DNA from: Streptomyces sp. NBC_00414
GTDB lineage: Bacteria; Actinomycetota; Actinomycetes; Streptomycetales; Streptomycetaceae
DNA: 64,000 bases
Direction: 5' to 3'
Assembly: GCF_036038375.1 (NCBI RefSeq)
Contig: NZ_CP107935.1
Location: 7,068,001 to 7,132,000, forward strand
Below are positions 1 to 8,925 of this stretch, one piece after another (positions within the stretch are counted from its first letter, which is position 1; each line of letters begins with the position of its first letter). A program made the translations under genes and the position numbers. A model generated the notes under the pieces. The model saw nothing but the letters and a program-made list of their open reading frames with translations, did not search any database and was not told the DNA's origin.

Positions 1-299
1 GCACGACGGTCACGGTCCGGCTCACCAACTCCGGCACCCGCACGGGCCGCGAGACCGTCCAGCTCTACCTGACCCCGTCGGACCCCACCCCCGACCGTCC
101 GACCCGCTGGCTGGCGGGCTTCGCGACGGTCGAGGCCGCCCCAGGAGAGTCGGTACACACGTCCATCGACCTCCCGGTCCGAGCCTTCGAGATCTGGGAC
201 GAAGAGTCCAACACCTGGACCCCGGTGAAGGGCACCTACGAGATCGAGGCGTCCCACAGCCTCACGGACACCCGACTGAGGGCGCCCATTAGCTTTTAG
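1..299 (+). CDS. GH3 beta-glucosidase, C-terminal end (partial)
   Basis: The frame is open from the left edge (first full codon at base 3) and stops with TAG at 297-299, giving 98 residues. They read as the fibronectin type III-like domain that closes many family 3 glycoside hydrolases: TVTVRLTNSGTRTGRETVQLY, then a tryptophan-rich loop (TRWLAGF) and a last strand ending KGTYEIEASHS. The catalytic domains lie outside the window, so the substrate cannot be judged. It converges on the SGNH esterase at 369-1280, with one copy of the GGGGCGCGGGGAAC repeat in the short gap. Confidence 0.75.
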   Translation, partial: TTVTVRLTNSGTRTGRETVQLYLTPSDPTPDRPTRWLAGFATVEAAPGESVHTSIDLPVRAFEIWDEESNTWTPVKGTYEIEASHSLTDTRLRAPISF

Positions 300-305
300 C
301 TTTTA

Positions 306-326
306 GGGGCGCGGGGAACGGCGCGA
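306..326 (+). repeat. GGGGCGCGGGGAAC intergenic repeat, copy 1
   Basis: The core reads GGGGCGCGGGGAACGGCGCG. It lies between the convergent 3-prime ends of the glycosidase and the SGNH esterase. It belongs to the repeat family seen at about ten places in the window. Confidence 0.8.
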
Positions 327-368
327 CCAGCCCCCACCGGACCGGCACCCGAAAACGAGCCCCCGGGG

Positions 369-1280
369 TCACCGAGGCGTACGGGACGTGACAACCCCGT
401 ACGCCATCTCGGCAAGCCGAGCCTGACCGTTCACGCTCGGATGGAACCAGTCCCAGTGACTCAACTGCGCGGTCCCGAACCGGTACTCGAAGACCGCCCC
501 ACCATCGAACCGGCACCGCCGATCCTTCGCACACACCTCTTCAAGAACCGAGTTGTACGACTCGACCCGGTCCTGCACCCGATCCCGCCGCGACGTGGCC
601 GCCGAGCTCAACGAGTCGGCGTCCCCCAGCATCGAAGGACAGATCCCCAGCTTCCAGATCTGCTTGCCCATCGGATTCGTCCGCCCCTGCGACCACAGCC
701 GCTTCAGATCGGGCACGCTCGACACGTACACCTGCGTCTTCGGCAGCGCGGACCGCAGCGTGCTCAGCGCGTCCTCGAACTGGGTGCGGAATCGAGCCAC
801 CGAGGTCATCGCGGACACCGACGAACGGCAGGCGTCGTTCGCGCCGGCCATCACCGTGACCAGCTCGGGCTTCTTCGCCGCGGCCTGCGCCATCTGACCG
901 GGCAGGTCCGCCATGCGGGAGCCGGTCACCGCGTAGTTCCAACTGCGCTGCGCGGCGCCGGAGGTCCCCAGGAGACGTACCGCGAGGCTCTTCACCTTCG
1001 TGTCGGAGCCGGTCGCCCACGAGACCTCGGGGCAGTCGGTCAGTACCGAGCAGGCGTCGAACCCGCGGGTGATCGAGTCGCCGACCGCGGCCAGCGAGCG
1101 CGGGCTCCGGTCCCAGTCGGGCGTGGGCTTCGGTGAGGGTTTCCCGCCCCGCGCCTCAGTTCCTGACGGTCCTGGGGAATTGCCGCCGACCGCGTCGCAT
1201 CCGGCCAGTCCCGCGACGCCGACAAGAGCCGCCACGACGGCCGCGAGGAGGCCCCGCGAACGGTGACCACGGTTTCGCAT
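369..1280 (-). CDS. SGNH/GDSL-family esterase lipoprotein
   Basis: Protein of 303 residues, probably an exported esterase or lipase. The N-terminus is basic (MRNRGHRSRG), followed by a hydrophobic stretch and a lipobox LAGC with Cys28, so it should be anchored as a lipoprotein. A Pro/Gly/Ser-rich linker leads to the SGNH blocks: GDSI with nucleophile Ser69, a GAND block III, and DWFHPS with Asp277 and His280 near the C-terminus. Several cysteine pairs in the body suggest disulphides, as expected outside the cell. The ATG at 1280 is chosen because GAGGGGAAC lies just upstream and the signal peptide starts there; the frame stays open further upstream without a signal. The substrate is unknown. 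Confidence 0.85.
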   Translation of the reverse strand: MRNRGHRSRGLLAAVVAALVGVAGLAGCDAVGGNSPGPSGTEARGGKPSPKPTPDWDRSPRSLAAVGDSITRGFDACSVLTDCPEVSWATGSDTKVKSLAVRLLGTSGAAQRSWNYAVTGSRMADLPGQMAQAAAKKPELVTVMAGANDACRSSVSAMTSVARFRTQFEDALSTLRSALPKTQVYVSSVPDLKRLWSQGRTNPMGKQIWKLGICPSMLGDADSLSSAATSRRDRVQDRVESYNSVLEEVCAKDRRCRFDGGAVFEYRFGTAQLSHWDWFHPSVNGQARLAEMAYGVVTSRTPR

Positions 1281-1480
1281 CCCCAGTTCCCCTCGTTCAT
1301 CACGCAACGGCACTCCGCCCCGGAGCGTCCTCCCGGGTGAAACCTCCGTGTTTCCGGGCGCTTGGACCGACGGTACGTCACACTCCTTGCGCCCTCGCAC
1401 GGTAGCCTCGGCACACGTGGCTGCCCTGCCACTGAACGATCCGCCAAGCCGCAAAGTGCCCGCTCTGTCCGGAGGTGCCA

Positions 1481-1975
1481 GTGACGACACGTGGAGTTCT
1501 GTACGTGCACTCCGCGCCGCGTGCGCTGTGCCCACACGTCGAGTGGGCGGTCGCGGGTGTGCTCGGCACGCGGGTCAGCCTCGACTGGATCCGGCAGCCC
1601 GCCTCACCCGGCACCTGGAGATCCGAGTTCTCCTGGAAGGGCGAGGTCGGCACGGCCTCCAAGCTCGCCTCGGCGCTGCGCGGCTGGCAGATGCTGCGCT
1701 TCGAGGTCACCGCCGAGCCGTGCGCCACGGCCGAGGGCGAGCGTTACAGCTGCACCCCCGAGCTGGGCATCTTCCACGCGGTGACCGGGATCCACGGCGA
1801 CATCCTGATCCCCGAGGACCGCCTGCGCGCCGCCCTGGTCCGCTCCCAGCAGGGCGAGACCCATCTGGAGTCCGAACTCACCAGACTCCTGGGCAAGCCC
1901 TGGGACGACGAACTGGAACCCTTCCGCTACGCAGGCGAAGGCGCCCCCGTCCGCTGGCTCCACCAGGTGGTCTGA
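1481..1975 (+). CDS. DUF3145 domain protein
   Basis: Protein of 164 residues that matches the actinobacterial DUF3145 family along its length (TTRGVLYVHSAPRALCPHVE near the start, EFSWKGEVGTASKLASALRGW in the middle). The function is unknown. The family is small, soluble and almost always found beside fabF in Streptomyces, which hints at a link with lipid metabolism, but this is inference. GGAGG at 1471-1475 suits GTG at 1481; an in-frame GTG at 1475 would overlap that site and add two residues. It converges on fabF across a gap filled with repeats. Confidence 0.85.
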   Translation: MTTRGVLYVHSAPRALCPHVEWAVAGVLGTRVSLDWIRQPASPGTWRSEFSWKGEVGTASKLASALRGWQMLRFEVTAEPCATAEGERYSCTPELGIFHAVTGIHGDILIPEDRLRAALVRSQQGETHLESELTRLLGKPWDDELEPFRYAGEGAPVRWLHQVV

Positions 1976-1996
1976 CCCCCAAAGGGACGCCTCTCG

Positions 1997-2127
1997 GGGG
2001 CGCGGGGAACGGCGCAGTCTTTTGCCTTTCGCCCTCAGGGGCGCGGGGAACGGCGCAGTCTTTCGTCTTTCAGGGGCGCGGGGAACGGCGCAATCTTTTG
2101 CCTTCAGGGGCGCGGGGAACTGCGCGA
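1997..2127 (+). repeat. Four copies of the GGGGCGCGGGGAAC repeat
   Basis: Cores begin at 1997, 2038, 2073 and 2107 and share GGGGCGCGGGGAAC(G/T)GCGC. The linkers are short and related (CAGTCTTT, CAATCTTTT). The cluster occupies most of the 262-bp gap between the convergent DUF3145 and fabF genes, and nothing else is recognisable there. Confidence 0.85.
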
Positions 2128-2237
2128 CAAGCCCCCACCGGACCCGCACGCACCCACAAACGCAAGCGGCCCGGCCCCAAGAAGAGACCGAGCCACTCAC
2201 CAACCAAGCCAAAAGGCCAAACGGCCGAACGGCCGAC

Positions 2238-3533
2238 TCAGACGGTGCGGAACGCAAGTACCACGTTGTGCCCACCGAACCCGAACGAGTCGTTGAGCGC
2301 GGCGATCCGCCCCTCGACAGGCAACTTCCGAGCCTCACCACGAACGATGTCCGCGGTGGCCTCCGCCTCGGGGTCGAGGTTCTCGACATTGATGGTCGGC
2401 GGCGCGATCCGGTTGTAGAGCGCCAGCACCGTGGCCACCGACTCCACCCCACCGGCACCGCCGAGCAGATGCCCGGTCATGGACTTCGTACCGGACACGG
2501 CGAAGTGATCGGCGTCGTCGCCGAACACCTTCCGCAGAGCCTTCAGCTCGGCCACGTCACCGGCCGGCGTGGAGGTCGCGTGCGCGTTGACGTGCACGAT
2601 CTCCGCCGGGTTCAGGTCGGTGCTGTCGAGCAGGTGCTGCAGGGCGGCCGCGATACCGCGGCCCTCCGGCTCCGGCTGCACGATGTCGTGGCCGTCGGAG
2701 GAGATGCCCTGGCCGACCGCCTCCGCGTAGACACGGGCCCCGCGCTTGGCGGCGTGCTCGGCCGACTCCAGGACCAGGACGCCTGCGCCCTCGCCGAGGA
2801 CGAAGCCGTCACGGCCGATGTCGTAGGGACGCGAGGCGCCCTGCGGGTCGTCGTTGTTCTTGGACATCGCCATCATGTTGCCGAACGCGGCGATGGGAAG
2901 CGGGTGGATGGCCGCCTCGGTGCCACCGGCGACGACGACGTCGGCGCGGCCGGTGCGGATCATCTCGATGGCGTAGCCGATGGCCTCGGCGCCCGACGCA
3001 CAGGCGGAGACCGGGGTGTGCACACCGGCGCGGGCGCCGACGAGCAGACCCACGTTGGCCGAGGGGCCGTTGGGCATGAGCATGGGAACGGTGTGCGGGG
3101 AGACGCGGCGTACGCCCTTCTCCTTCAGCACGTCGTACTGGTCGAGCAGGGTCGTGACGCCACCGATGCCGGAGGCGATGACCGTGCCGAGCCGGTCGGG
3201 GTCGACGGTCGCGCCCGGTTCGGCGGCGTCCGAAGCCTCGGCGCCGGCCTTGTCGGTGAAACCTGCGTCAGCCCAGGCCTCCTTGGCCGCGATCAGCGCG
3301 AACTGCGCCGAGCGGTCGAGGCGGCGGGCCTGCGGGCGCGGAATGACCTCGCCCGGCTCCACGGCGATCTGTGCCGCGATACGGACCGCCTGGTCGGCGG
3401 CCCAGTCCTGCTCGAGAGGGCGGACGCCGGAACGTCCGGCGACCAGGCCCTCCCAGGTAGAGGCTGCGTCGCCACCCAGCGGTGTGGTTGCGCCGATACC
3501 GGTGACGACCACGGTGCGATTGGTCGGGCTCAC
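2238..3533 (-). CDS. fabF: 3-oxoacyl-[acyl-carrier-protein] synthase II
   Basis: Elongating condensing enzyme of type II fatty acid synthesis (KAS II), which joins malonyl-ACP to an acyl-ACP in the cytoplasm. At 431 residues it has the normal FabF length. The N-terminus carries VVVTGIGATTPLG. The catalytic triad is visible: Cys178 in VSACASGAEA, His318 in NAHATSTPAGD and His355 in MTGHLLGGAGG. The C-terminus has the typical GFGGHNVVLAF glycine loop. The start is GTG at 3533. It is the last gene of fabD-fabH-acpP-fabF, 85 bases after acpP. Confidence 0.97.
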   Translation of the reverse strand: MSPTNRTVVVTGIGATTPLGGDAASTWEGLVAGRSGVRPLEQDWAADQAVRIAAQIAVEPGEVIPRPQARRLDRSAQFALIAAKEAWADAGFTDKAGAEASDAAEPGATVDPDRLGTVIASGIGGVTTLLDQYDVLKEKGVRRVSPHTVPMLMPNGPSANVGLLVGARAGVHTPVSACASGAEAIGYAIEMIRTGRADVVVAGGTEAAIHPLPIAAFGNMMAMSKNNDDPQGASRPYDIGRDGFVLGEGAGVLVLESAEHAAKRGARVYAEAVGQGISSDGHDIVQPEPEGRGIAAALQHLLDSTDLNPAEIVHVNAHATSTPAGDVAELKALRKVFGDDADHFAVSGTKSMTGHLLGGAGGVESVATVLALYNRIAPPTINVENLDPEAEATADIVRGEARKLPVEGRIAALNDSFGFGGHNVVLAFRTV

Positions 3534-3618
3534 GGGAATTCTTTCTCCAACGGATACGAGGATTCAGCGGCGCCACCGCCGGGTGGCGGGGCTAGCAGCA
3601 GTCGGGGGTGAAGGTTGC

Positions 3619-3867
3619 TCAGCCCTGGTGCTTGAGGATGTACTCGGTCGCGTCGCCGACCGTCTTGAGGTTCTTGACGTCGTCGTCGGGGATCTTGACG
3701 TCGAAGCGCTCTTCGGCGGCGACGACGACCTCGACCATGGACAGCGAGTCGACATCGAGGTCGTCGGTGAAGGACTTCTCCAGCTGGACGTCCTCGACCG
3801 GGATGCCGGCGATCTCGTTCACGATGTCGGCAAGACCGGCGACGATCTCTTCCTGAGTGGCGGCCAT
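3619..3867 (-). CDS. acpP: Acyl carrier protein
   Basis: Acidic 82-residue protein that carries growing acyl chains on a 4-prime-phosphopantetheine arm. The attachment motif is DLDVDSLSM, with Ser41 as the modified residue. The four-helix ACP pattern is clear, as is the acidic helix II after Ser41 (MVEVVVAAEERFDV). The start is ATG with GGAG nine bases upstream. It sits 71 bases after fabH and 85 bases before fabF. This position in the fab operon marks it as the primary-metabolism ACP rather than a polyketide one. Confidence 0.97.
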   Translation of the reverse strand: MAATQEEIVAGLADIVNEIAGIPVEDVQLEKSFTDDLDVDSLSMVEVVVAAEERFDVKIPDDDVKNLKTVGDATEYILKHQG

Positions 3868-3938
3868 GTCAGGCGCTCCTTCTTGTGTATCCAGAGGGTG
3901 TGGCGGAACTGCCGCCCGGAAAGATCCGGACGGTGTGC

Positions 3939-4970
3939 CTAGGGGAGGGTAACGACCGTCGCGGCGTACACGAGACCCGCCCCGAAGCCGATGACGAGCG
4001 CGGTGTCGCCGCTCTTCGCTTCGCCGGTCGCCAGGAGCCGCTCCATCGCGAGCGGAATCGAGGCGGCCGAGGTGTTGCCGGTGGTACGCACGTCACGCGC
4101 GACCGTGACGTGTTCCGGCAGCTTGAGAGTCTTCACCATCGAGTCGATGATCCGCTCGTTGGCCTGGTGGGGAATGAAGACGTCCAAGTCGTCCGCAGTG
4201 AGTCCGGCGGCTTCCAGCGCCTCCTTGGCGACCTTGGCCATCTCGAACACGGCCCAGCGGAACACCGCCTGGCCTTCCTGCGTGATCGCGGGGAACTTGA
4301 CCTCGCCCTTGGAGTCCAGGGGCAGCTGGGACACGTCCCCGCTCCTGAACTGGTCCCAGGGCACGGTCTGCTTGATGGTGTTGGACTTGTCGCCCTCGGA
4401 ACCCCAGACGGTGGGGCCGATGTGCGGCTCCTGAGAGGGCCCCACGACGACCGCGCCCGCGCCGTCACCGAACAGGAAGGCCGTCGCGCGGTCCTCCAGG
4501 TCGGTCAGGTCGGACAGCCGCTCGACGCCGATGACGAGCACGTACTCGGCGGAACCGTCCACGATCATGCCCTTGGCGAGGGTCAGTCCGTAGCCGAAGC
4601 CGGCGCAGCCCGCCGAGATGTCGAAGGCCGCGGCCTTCGCCGTGCCGAGCTTGTCGGCGATCTCGGTGGCGACGGCCGGGGTCTGGCTGAAGTGGGAGAC
4701 GGTCGAGACGACGACGGCGCCGATCTGCTCGGCGTTGATCCCGGCGTCGGCGATCGCCTTGCCGGACGCCTCGATCGACATCGCGGCGACGGTCTCCTCG
4801 TCGTTGGCCCAGTGCCGGGTCTCGATGCCGGAGCGCGAACGGATCCATTCGTCGGACGAGTCGATGCGTTCGAGGATCACCTCGTTCGGTACGACACGAA
4901 CCGGGCGGTAGCCGCCCACGCCGAGGATCCGCGCGTACGGGGCGCCCTTGCGGGCCTTGATCTTCGACAT
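3939..4970 (-). CDS. fabH: 3-oxoacyl-[acyl-carrier-protein] synthase III
   Basis: KAS III starts fatty acid synthesis by condensing an acyl-CoA primer with malonyl-ACP. In Streptomyces it usually accepts branched primers as well as acetyl-CoA; that is family knowledge, not visible here. The 343-residue length matches Streptomyces FabH. The triad is Cys122 in DISAGCAGFGYGL, His268 in IPHQANERI and Asn299 in TTGNTSAAS. The ATG at 4970 lies 22 bases after the fabD stop, so the two are probably co-translated. Confidence 0.97.
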   Translation of the reverse strand: MSKIKARKGAPYARILGVGGYRPVRVVPNEVILERIDSSDEWIRSRSGIETRHWANDEETVAAMSIEASGKAIADAGINAEQIGAVVVSTVSHFSQTPAVATEIADKLGTAKAAAFDISAGCAGFGYGLTLAKGMIVDGSAEYVLVIGVERLSDLTDLEDRATAFLFGDGAGAVVVGPSQEPHIGPTVWGSEGDKSNTIKQTVPWDQFRSGDVSQLPLDSKGEVKFPAITQEGQAVFRWAVFEMAKVAKEALEAAGLTADDLDVFIPHQANERIIDSMVKTLKLPEHVTVARDVRTTGNTSAASIPLAMERLLATGEAKSGDTALVIGFGAGLVYAATVVTLP

Positions 4971-4992
4971 GCTCTGTCGGCTCCTTACGCGC

Positions 4993-5910
4993 TCAGGCGG
5001 AGGCGTGCTCGGCGATGAGCTCGCGAGCCGCTTCGAGGTCGTCGGGTGTCTTGAGCGCCAGCGTCTTCACGCCGGGCAGCGCGCGCTTGGCGAGACCGGT
5101 CAGCGTGCCACCGGGGCACACCTCGACCAGCGCGGTCACGCCGAGTTCCTTGAAGGTCTCCATGCACAGGTCCCAGCGGACCGGGTTGGCGACCTGACCG
5201 ACCAGACGGGAGACGACCTCGGCGCCCGTGGCGACGGCCAGGCCGTCCTTGTTCGAGACGTACGTGATCGTCGGGTCCGCGGGCGAGAGCTCCGCCGCGG
5301 CCTTCGCGAGGACGTCGACCGCCGGGCTCATGTGACGGGTGTGGAACGCGCCGGCGACCTTCAGAGCCACCACCCGGCGTACGCCCTCGGGCTTGTCGGC
5401 CTCCAGGGCGGCCAGCTCCTCCAGCGTGCCGGCGGCCACGATCTGGCCCGCGCCGTTCACGTTCGCCGGGGTCAGGCCGAGCTTCTCCAGGTGCGGGATC
5501 GTCACTTCGGGGTCGCCGCCGAGCAGCGCCGACATACCGGTCCGGGTGACGGCGGCGGCCTCGGCCATCGCCAGGCCCCGCTTGCGCACGAGCTTCAGGG
5601 CGGCCGTGTCGTCCAGGACGCCCGCCAGGACGGCGGCCGTGATCTCGCCGACGCTGTGCCCCGCGACGGCGGCAGGCGTCGTGGCACCGAGTGCCGAGGC
5701 GGACAGGAGACCCGCGGCGACCAGCAGCGGCTGGGCCACGGCGGTGTCGCGGATGGCGTCCGCGTCGGCCTGCGTGCCGAAGTGGGCAAGGTCGAGCCCG
5801 ATGGCGTCCGACCACGCGGCGACGCGGTCGGCGGCGCCGGGGAGGTCGAGCCAAGGAGTCAGGAAGCCGGGCGTCTGGGCGCCCTGGCCGGGAGCGACGA
5901 GTACGAGCAC
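4993..5910 (-). CDS. fabD: Malonyl CoA-acyl carrier protein transacylase
   Basis: Moves malonyl groups from CoA to ACP and so supplies the extender for FabH and FabF. It has the N-terminal glycine-rich APGQGAQTPG oxyanion loop, the nucleophile elbow GHSVGE (Ser86) and the AFHTRHM histidine motif. The length is 305 residues if it starts at the GTG at 5910 (MLVLVAPG, the usual Streptomyces FabD N-terminus); an in-frame GTG at 5916 would add two residues. It is first in the fab operon, directly downstream of fasR, with a candidate FasR site in the intervening gap. Confidence 0.95.
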   Translation of the reverse strand: MLVLVAPGQGAQTPGFLTPWLDLPGAADRVAAWSDAIGLDLAHFGTQADADAIRDTAVAQPLLVAAGLLSASALGATTPAAVAGHSVGEITAAVLAGVLDDTAALKLVRKRGLAMAEAAAVTRTGMSALLGGDPEVTIPHLEKLGLTPANVNGAGQIVAAGTLEELAALEADKPEGVRRVVALKVAGAFHTRHMSPAVDVLAKAAAELSPADPTITYVSNKDGLAVATGAEVVSRLVGQVANPVRWDLCMETFKELGVTALVEVCPGGTLTGLAKRALPGVKTLALKTPDDLEAARELIAEHASA

Positions 5911-5978
5911 TCTCACACTCTCTCTTGTGAACGGGCACGGCCGCCCGTGGGGACAGGGACGAAGAACAGGAGGGGGAA

Positions 5979-5995
5979 TTGTAGGTCCCCGACAA
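5979..5995 (-). promoter_or_regulatory. Inverted repeat before fabD, candidate FasR site
   Basis: On the minus strand the 17 bases read TTGTCGGGGACCTACAA, which fits TTGT-N-GG-N3-CC-N-ACAA with both half-sites intact. It lies 69 bases before fabD, between the fasR stop and fabD, and contains a TACAAT that could be a -10 box. FasR is known to activate the fabDHPF operon of S. coelicolor from this gap. That this palindrome is its site is inference. Confidence 0.45.
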
Positions 5996-5999
5996 AAGC

Positions 6000-7205
6000 C
6001 TAGAGCTGGGGATCTCCATCGGCCAGACGCCCCAGGATGAGCGCGATCCGCAGCGTGAACGCCGAACGTACGTCGGAGGGCGACCAGCCGGTGACGTCAG
6101 TCACACGTCGAAGCCGGTAGCGCACGGTGTTGGGGTGCACGAAGAGCATCCGGGCCGCGCCTTCGAGACTGCTCGCCTGTTCGAGATAGACGCTCAGTGT
6201 CTCCAGGAGCGCGGACCCGGCCTCCTGGAGCGGTCTGTAGATCTCCTCCACCAGTTGGTCGCGCGCCGCCGGGTCACCGGCGATCGAGCGCTCCGGCAGG
6301 AGATCGTCGGCCAGCACCGGCCGGGGGGCGTCCTGCCAGGCGAAACACGCCTTGAGCCCGGCGGCCGCGGCCTGCGCGGAACGGGTCGCGGCGAGCAGGT
6401 CGGGCACCACGGGGCCCGCCACCACCGCACCGGCCGCGTACGGCCCGATCAGGGACTTGGCGACCGCCAGGGGATTGTCGCTGCCGCCCGCGATGACGAC
6501 CAGACGGTCACCGAGGACGCCGGTGAGCACCTGGAGCTTGGCGTGCCGGGCGGCCCGCCGGATGGCCTCGACGGTCAGCTCGCTGTCACCGTCGGGTGCC
6601 GTGCCCAGCACCACGCACACATGCTCGGGCGCGTTCCAGCCGAGGGCCGCGGCACGGGACACCGCGCCCTCGTCGGCCTCGCCGGAGAGCACCGCGTTCA
6701 CGACCAGCGACTCCAGGCGGGCGTCCCAGGCACCGCGTGCCTCGGCGGCCTGCGCGTACACCTGGGCGGTGGCGAAGGCGATCTCCCGGGCGTACACGAG
6801 CAGCGCCTCGCGCAGCACGTTCTCGTCGCCGGGGGCCGCGACCTCGTCGATCGCGGACTCCATCACCTCGATGGTCGTCCGCACCATCTCCACGGTCTGG
6901 CGCAGGGTGATCGCCCTGGTCAGCTCGCGCGGGGCGGTGCCGAAGACGTCCGTGGAGATCGCCTGGGGAGCGTTCGGATGCCGGAACCACTCGGTGAACG
7001 CGGCGATACCGGCCTGCGCGACGAGGCCGATCCACGACCGGTTCTCCGGGGGCATCGCCCGGTACCAGGACAGCGTCTCGTCCATGCGCGCGATGGCCTG
7101 GGCGGCGAGACTGCCGGACGACTTCTCCAGCCGCTTCAGGGTCGCGGTGTGCGCGTGGGCGGCGCGCGCCGCTCGTTCGGTGTTGCTGGATTCGGGTTCG
7201 GGCAC
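6000..7205 (-). CDS. fasR: PucR-type activator of fatty acid genes
   Basis: Transcription regulator of 401 residues. The C-terminal 60-70 residues hold the PucR/CdaR-type HTH_30 domain (SLEGAARMLFVHPNTVRYRLRR and on), the middle has a GGDEF-like PucR fold, and the N-terminus is helical. Its place before fabD matches S. coelicolor FasR, the activator of fabD-fabH-acpP-fabF. GTG at 7205 is chosen because the family starts with a short acidic Pro-Glu stretch (PEPESSNTE); the upstream open frame is low-complexity antisense to pirin. It is divergent from the pirin gene with an 84-base gap. Confidence 0.92.
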   Translation of the reverse strand: MPEPESSNTERAARAAHAHTATLKRLEKSSGSLAAQAIARMDETLSWYRAMPPENRSWIGLVAQAGIAAFTEWFRHPNAPQAISTDVFGTAPRELTRAITLRQTVEMVRTTIEVMESAIDEVAAPGDENVLREALLVYAREIAFATAQVYAQAAEARGAWDARLESLVVNAVLSGEADEGAVSRAAALGWNAPEHVCVVLGTAPDGDSELTVEAIRRAARHAKLQVLTGVLGDRLVVIAGGSDNPLAVAKSLIGPYAAGAVVAGPVVPDLLAATRSAQAAAAGLKACFAWQDAPRPVLADDLLPERSIAGDPAARDQLVEEIYRPLQEAGSALLETLSVYLEQASSLEGAARMLFVHPNTVRYRLRRVTDVTGWSPSDVRSAFTLRIALILGRLADGDPQL

Positions 7206-7289
7206 GGAACAAGACTGCCTTATCCGGACGGCAGGATGCGGCGGAGGGTCGCAGGTGACACGCCCGACAGGTCTACCGTGGGTCGCGTG

Positions 7290-7946
7290 ATGGACGTACG
7301 GCGCGCAGACGACCGCTACCGGGGAGGCGATCCGGCGGCCGGGATCGAGTCCCTGCACGCCTTCTCCTTCGGCCCGCACTACGACACGGACAATCTCCGC
7401 TTCGGCGCGGTCCTCGCCTGCAACGAGGAGCGCCTCGCGCCGGGCGCGGGCTTCGACGAGCACCCGCACAGCCACACGGAGATCGTCACCTGGGTCGTCG
7501 AGGGCGAGCTGACCCACCGGGACTCCACGGGCCACGAGTCGGTCGTGCGCCCCGGGGACGTCCAGCGCCTCAGTTCGGCGGGCGGGGTCCGCCACGTCGA
7601 ACGCAACGACGGCGACAGGCCGTTGCGGTTCGTCCAGATGTGGCTCGCCCCGCTGGAACCGGGCGGCGATCCGGCGTACGAGGTCGTCCACGGGATCGCG
7701 GACGCCACGCCGTACGCGGTCCCGGAGGCGGGGGCGATGCTCCACGTCCGCCGGCTGGCCCCGGGGGAGCGGACCGCCGTCCCGGACACCCGCTTCCTGT
7801 ACGCGCATGTCGTACGCGGCGAAGTGCTGCTGGACGGCGAGGTGCTGGGCGCGGGGGACGCGGCACGGGTCACGGACGCGAAGGACCTGGAGGCGGTGGC
7901 CCGGGGGAGCGCGGAGCTGCTGCTCTGGGAGATGACGGCCGGCTGA
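7290..7946 (+). CDS. Pirin family bicupin protein
   Basis: Protein of 218 residues with a pirin N-terminal cupin. The metal-binding pattern is visible as HPHSHTEIVTWVVEGELTHRDS, followed by a glutamate/glycine turn (RPGDVQRLSSAGGVRHVE). The second, weaker cupin half starts at about residue 130. Pirins bind Fe or Ni, and some act as quercetin dioxygenases or as cofactors in redox regulation; no specific role can be given. The ATG at 7290 overlaps a possible GTG at 7287. The gene converges on the XRE regulator, with 15 bases between the stops. Confidence 0.85.
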   Translation: MDVRRADDRYRGGDPAAGIESLHAFSFGPHYDTDNLRFGAVLACNEERLAPGAGFDEHPHSHTEIVTWVVEGELTHRDSTGHESVVRPGDVQRLSSAGGVRHVERNDGDRPLRFVQMWLAPLEPGGDPAYEVVHGIADATPYAVPEAGAMLHVRRLAPGERTAVPDTRFLYAHVVRGEVLLDGEVLGAGDAARVTDAKDLEAVARGSAELLLWEMTAG

Positions 7947-7961
7947 GCGTCCCGGCGGGCA

Positions 7962-8798
7962 TCACCCCGCGGACAGGCGGGCCAGTGCCGAGCGGCTCGC
8001 GTCGTCGGCGGGGCGGTAGATCACCAGCCGCTGGTCCAGGTCCTGGATCGGGGTGAGCACCTCGAAGTCCACCGAGATCTCACCGATCTCCGGGTGCCGC
8101 ATCACCTTGCGCCCGCGGCCCTTGACCTTGACGTCCCGCTCGGCCCACATGCGCGCGAACTGCTCGTCGTGCGTACTGAATTCGACGATGAGGTCGGCCA
8201 GGCCCCGGTCCTCGGGATGCGCGGCCCACGCGGCGCGCAGATGGGCCACCCCCTCCCGTACGACGCGTTCGCGGTCGACGTAGAACTCGCGGGTCCGGGG
8301 ATGCATGAGGCACATCCACATGGAGTTGCGCTGCGACGGCGGCAGGGTGCCGAAGTCCACCAGCAGCTCCGCCATCTCACGGTTCCAGGACAGGATGTCG
8401 TAGCGGTGGTTCAGCACCATGGCCGGCAGGGGTGACAGGTCGGTGACCAGCCGGGCGAGGGTCGGCACCGCGGTGGTGGCGGGTCCGTCGGCGTCATCGG
8501 GGCGGCGCTGCCGGGCCAGGTCGAAGACATAGGTACGTTCGTCGGGGGCCAGGCGCAGCGCCCGGGACAGCGCCTCCAGCACGCCCACCGAGGGCCGCAG
8601 TCCGCGCCCCTGCTCCAGCCGCACGACGTAGTCGACGCTGACCCCGGCCAGTTCGGCGACCTCCTCGCGGCGCAGTCCCGGGGTCCGCCGGGATCGCCGG
8701 CGCGAGGGCAGACCGACATCGTCCGGGTCCAGCCGTTCGCGCCGGGTCCGCAGGAACGCGGCCAGCTCCTGTGTCGCGTCCACGGTGCGGGTCGTCAT
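7962..8798 (-). CDS. XRE regulator with MmyB-like ligand domain
   Basis: Regulator of 278 residues. Residues 10-80 form a helix-turn-helix with the family signature RRTPGLRREEVAELAGVSVD and YVVRLEQGRG. The rest resembles the MmyB-like ligand-binding domain (WNREMAELLVDF, then REFYVDRERVVRE and VLTPIQDLDQRL near the end), which binds small lipophilic ligands in structurally studied members. It is divergent from an aldo/keto reductase 127 bases away. In actinomycetes such pairs usually mean that the regulator controls the reductase, so that is the likely target. Confidence 0.88.
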   Translation of the reverse strand: MTTRTVDATQELAAFLRTRRERLDPDDVGLPSRRRSRRTPGLRREEVAELAGVSVDYVVRLEQGRGLRPSVGVLEALSRALRLAPDERTYVFDLARQRRPDDADGPATTAVPTLARLVTDLSPLPAMVLNHRYDILSWNREMAELLVDFGTLPPSQRNSMWMCLMHPRTREFYVDRERVVREGVAHLRAAWAAHPEDRGLADLIVEFSTHDEQFARMWAERDVKVKGRGRKVMRHPEIGEISVDFEVLTPIQDLDQRLVIYRPADDASRSALARLSAG

Positions 8799-8925
8799 GT
8801 GTGATCCAACAGCCGGGGTAGGACTCGTGTTCCCAGGAAGTTCCTTCCCTTACCCCTGGCCCGGGCCGGTCACAGACTCGCTGTCGACAACGGATCACGA
8901 GCACATCCGAGCACAGGAGGACATC

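Noticed and set aside
7206..7808. A longer FasR beginning upstream of 7205
   Set aside because: The extra frame is antisense to the pirin gene and has no protein-like pattern.
8801..8898. GTGATCC/GGATCAC as an operator between the MmyB-type regulator and the reductase
   Set aside because: The half-sites are about 85 bases apart, too far for one operator, though looping cannot be excluded.
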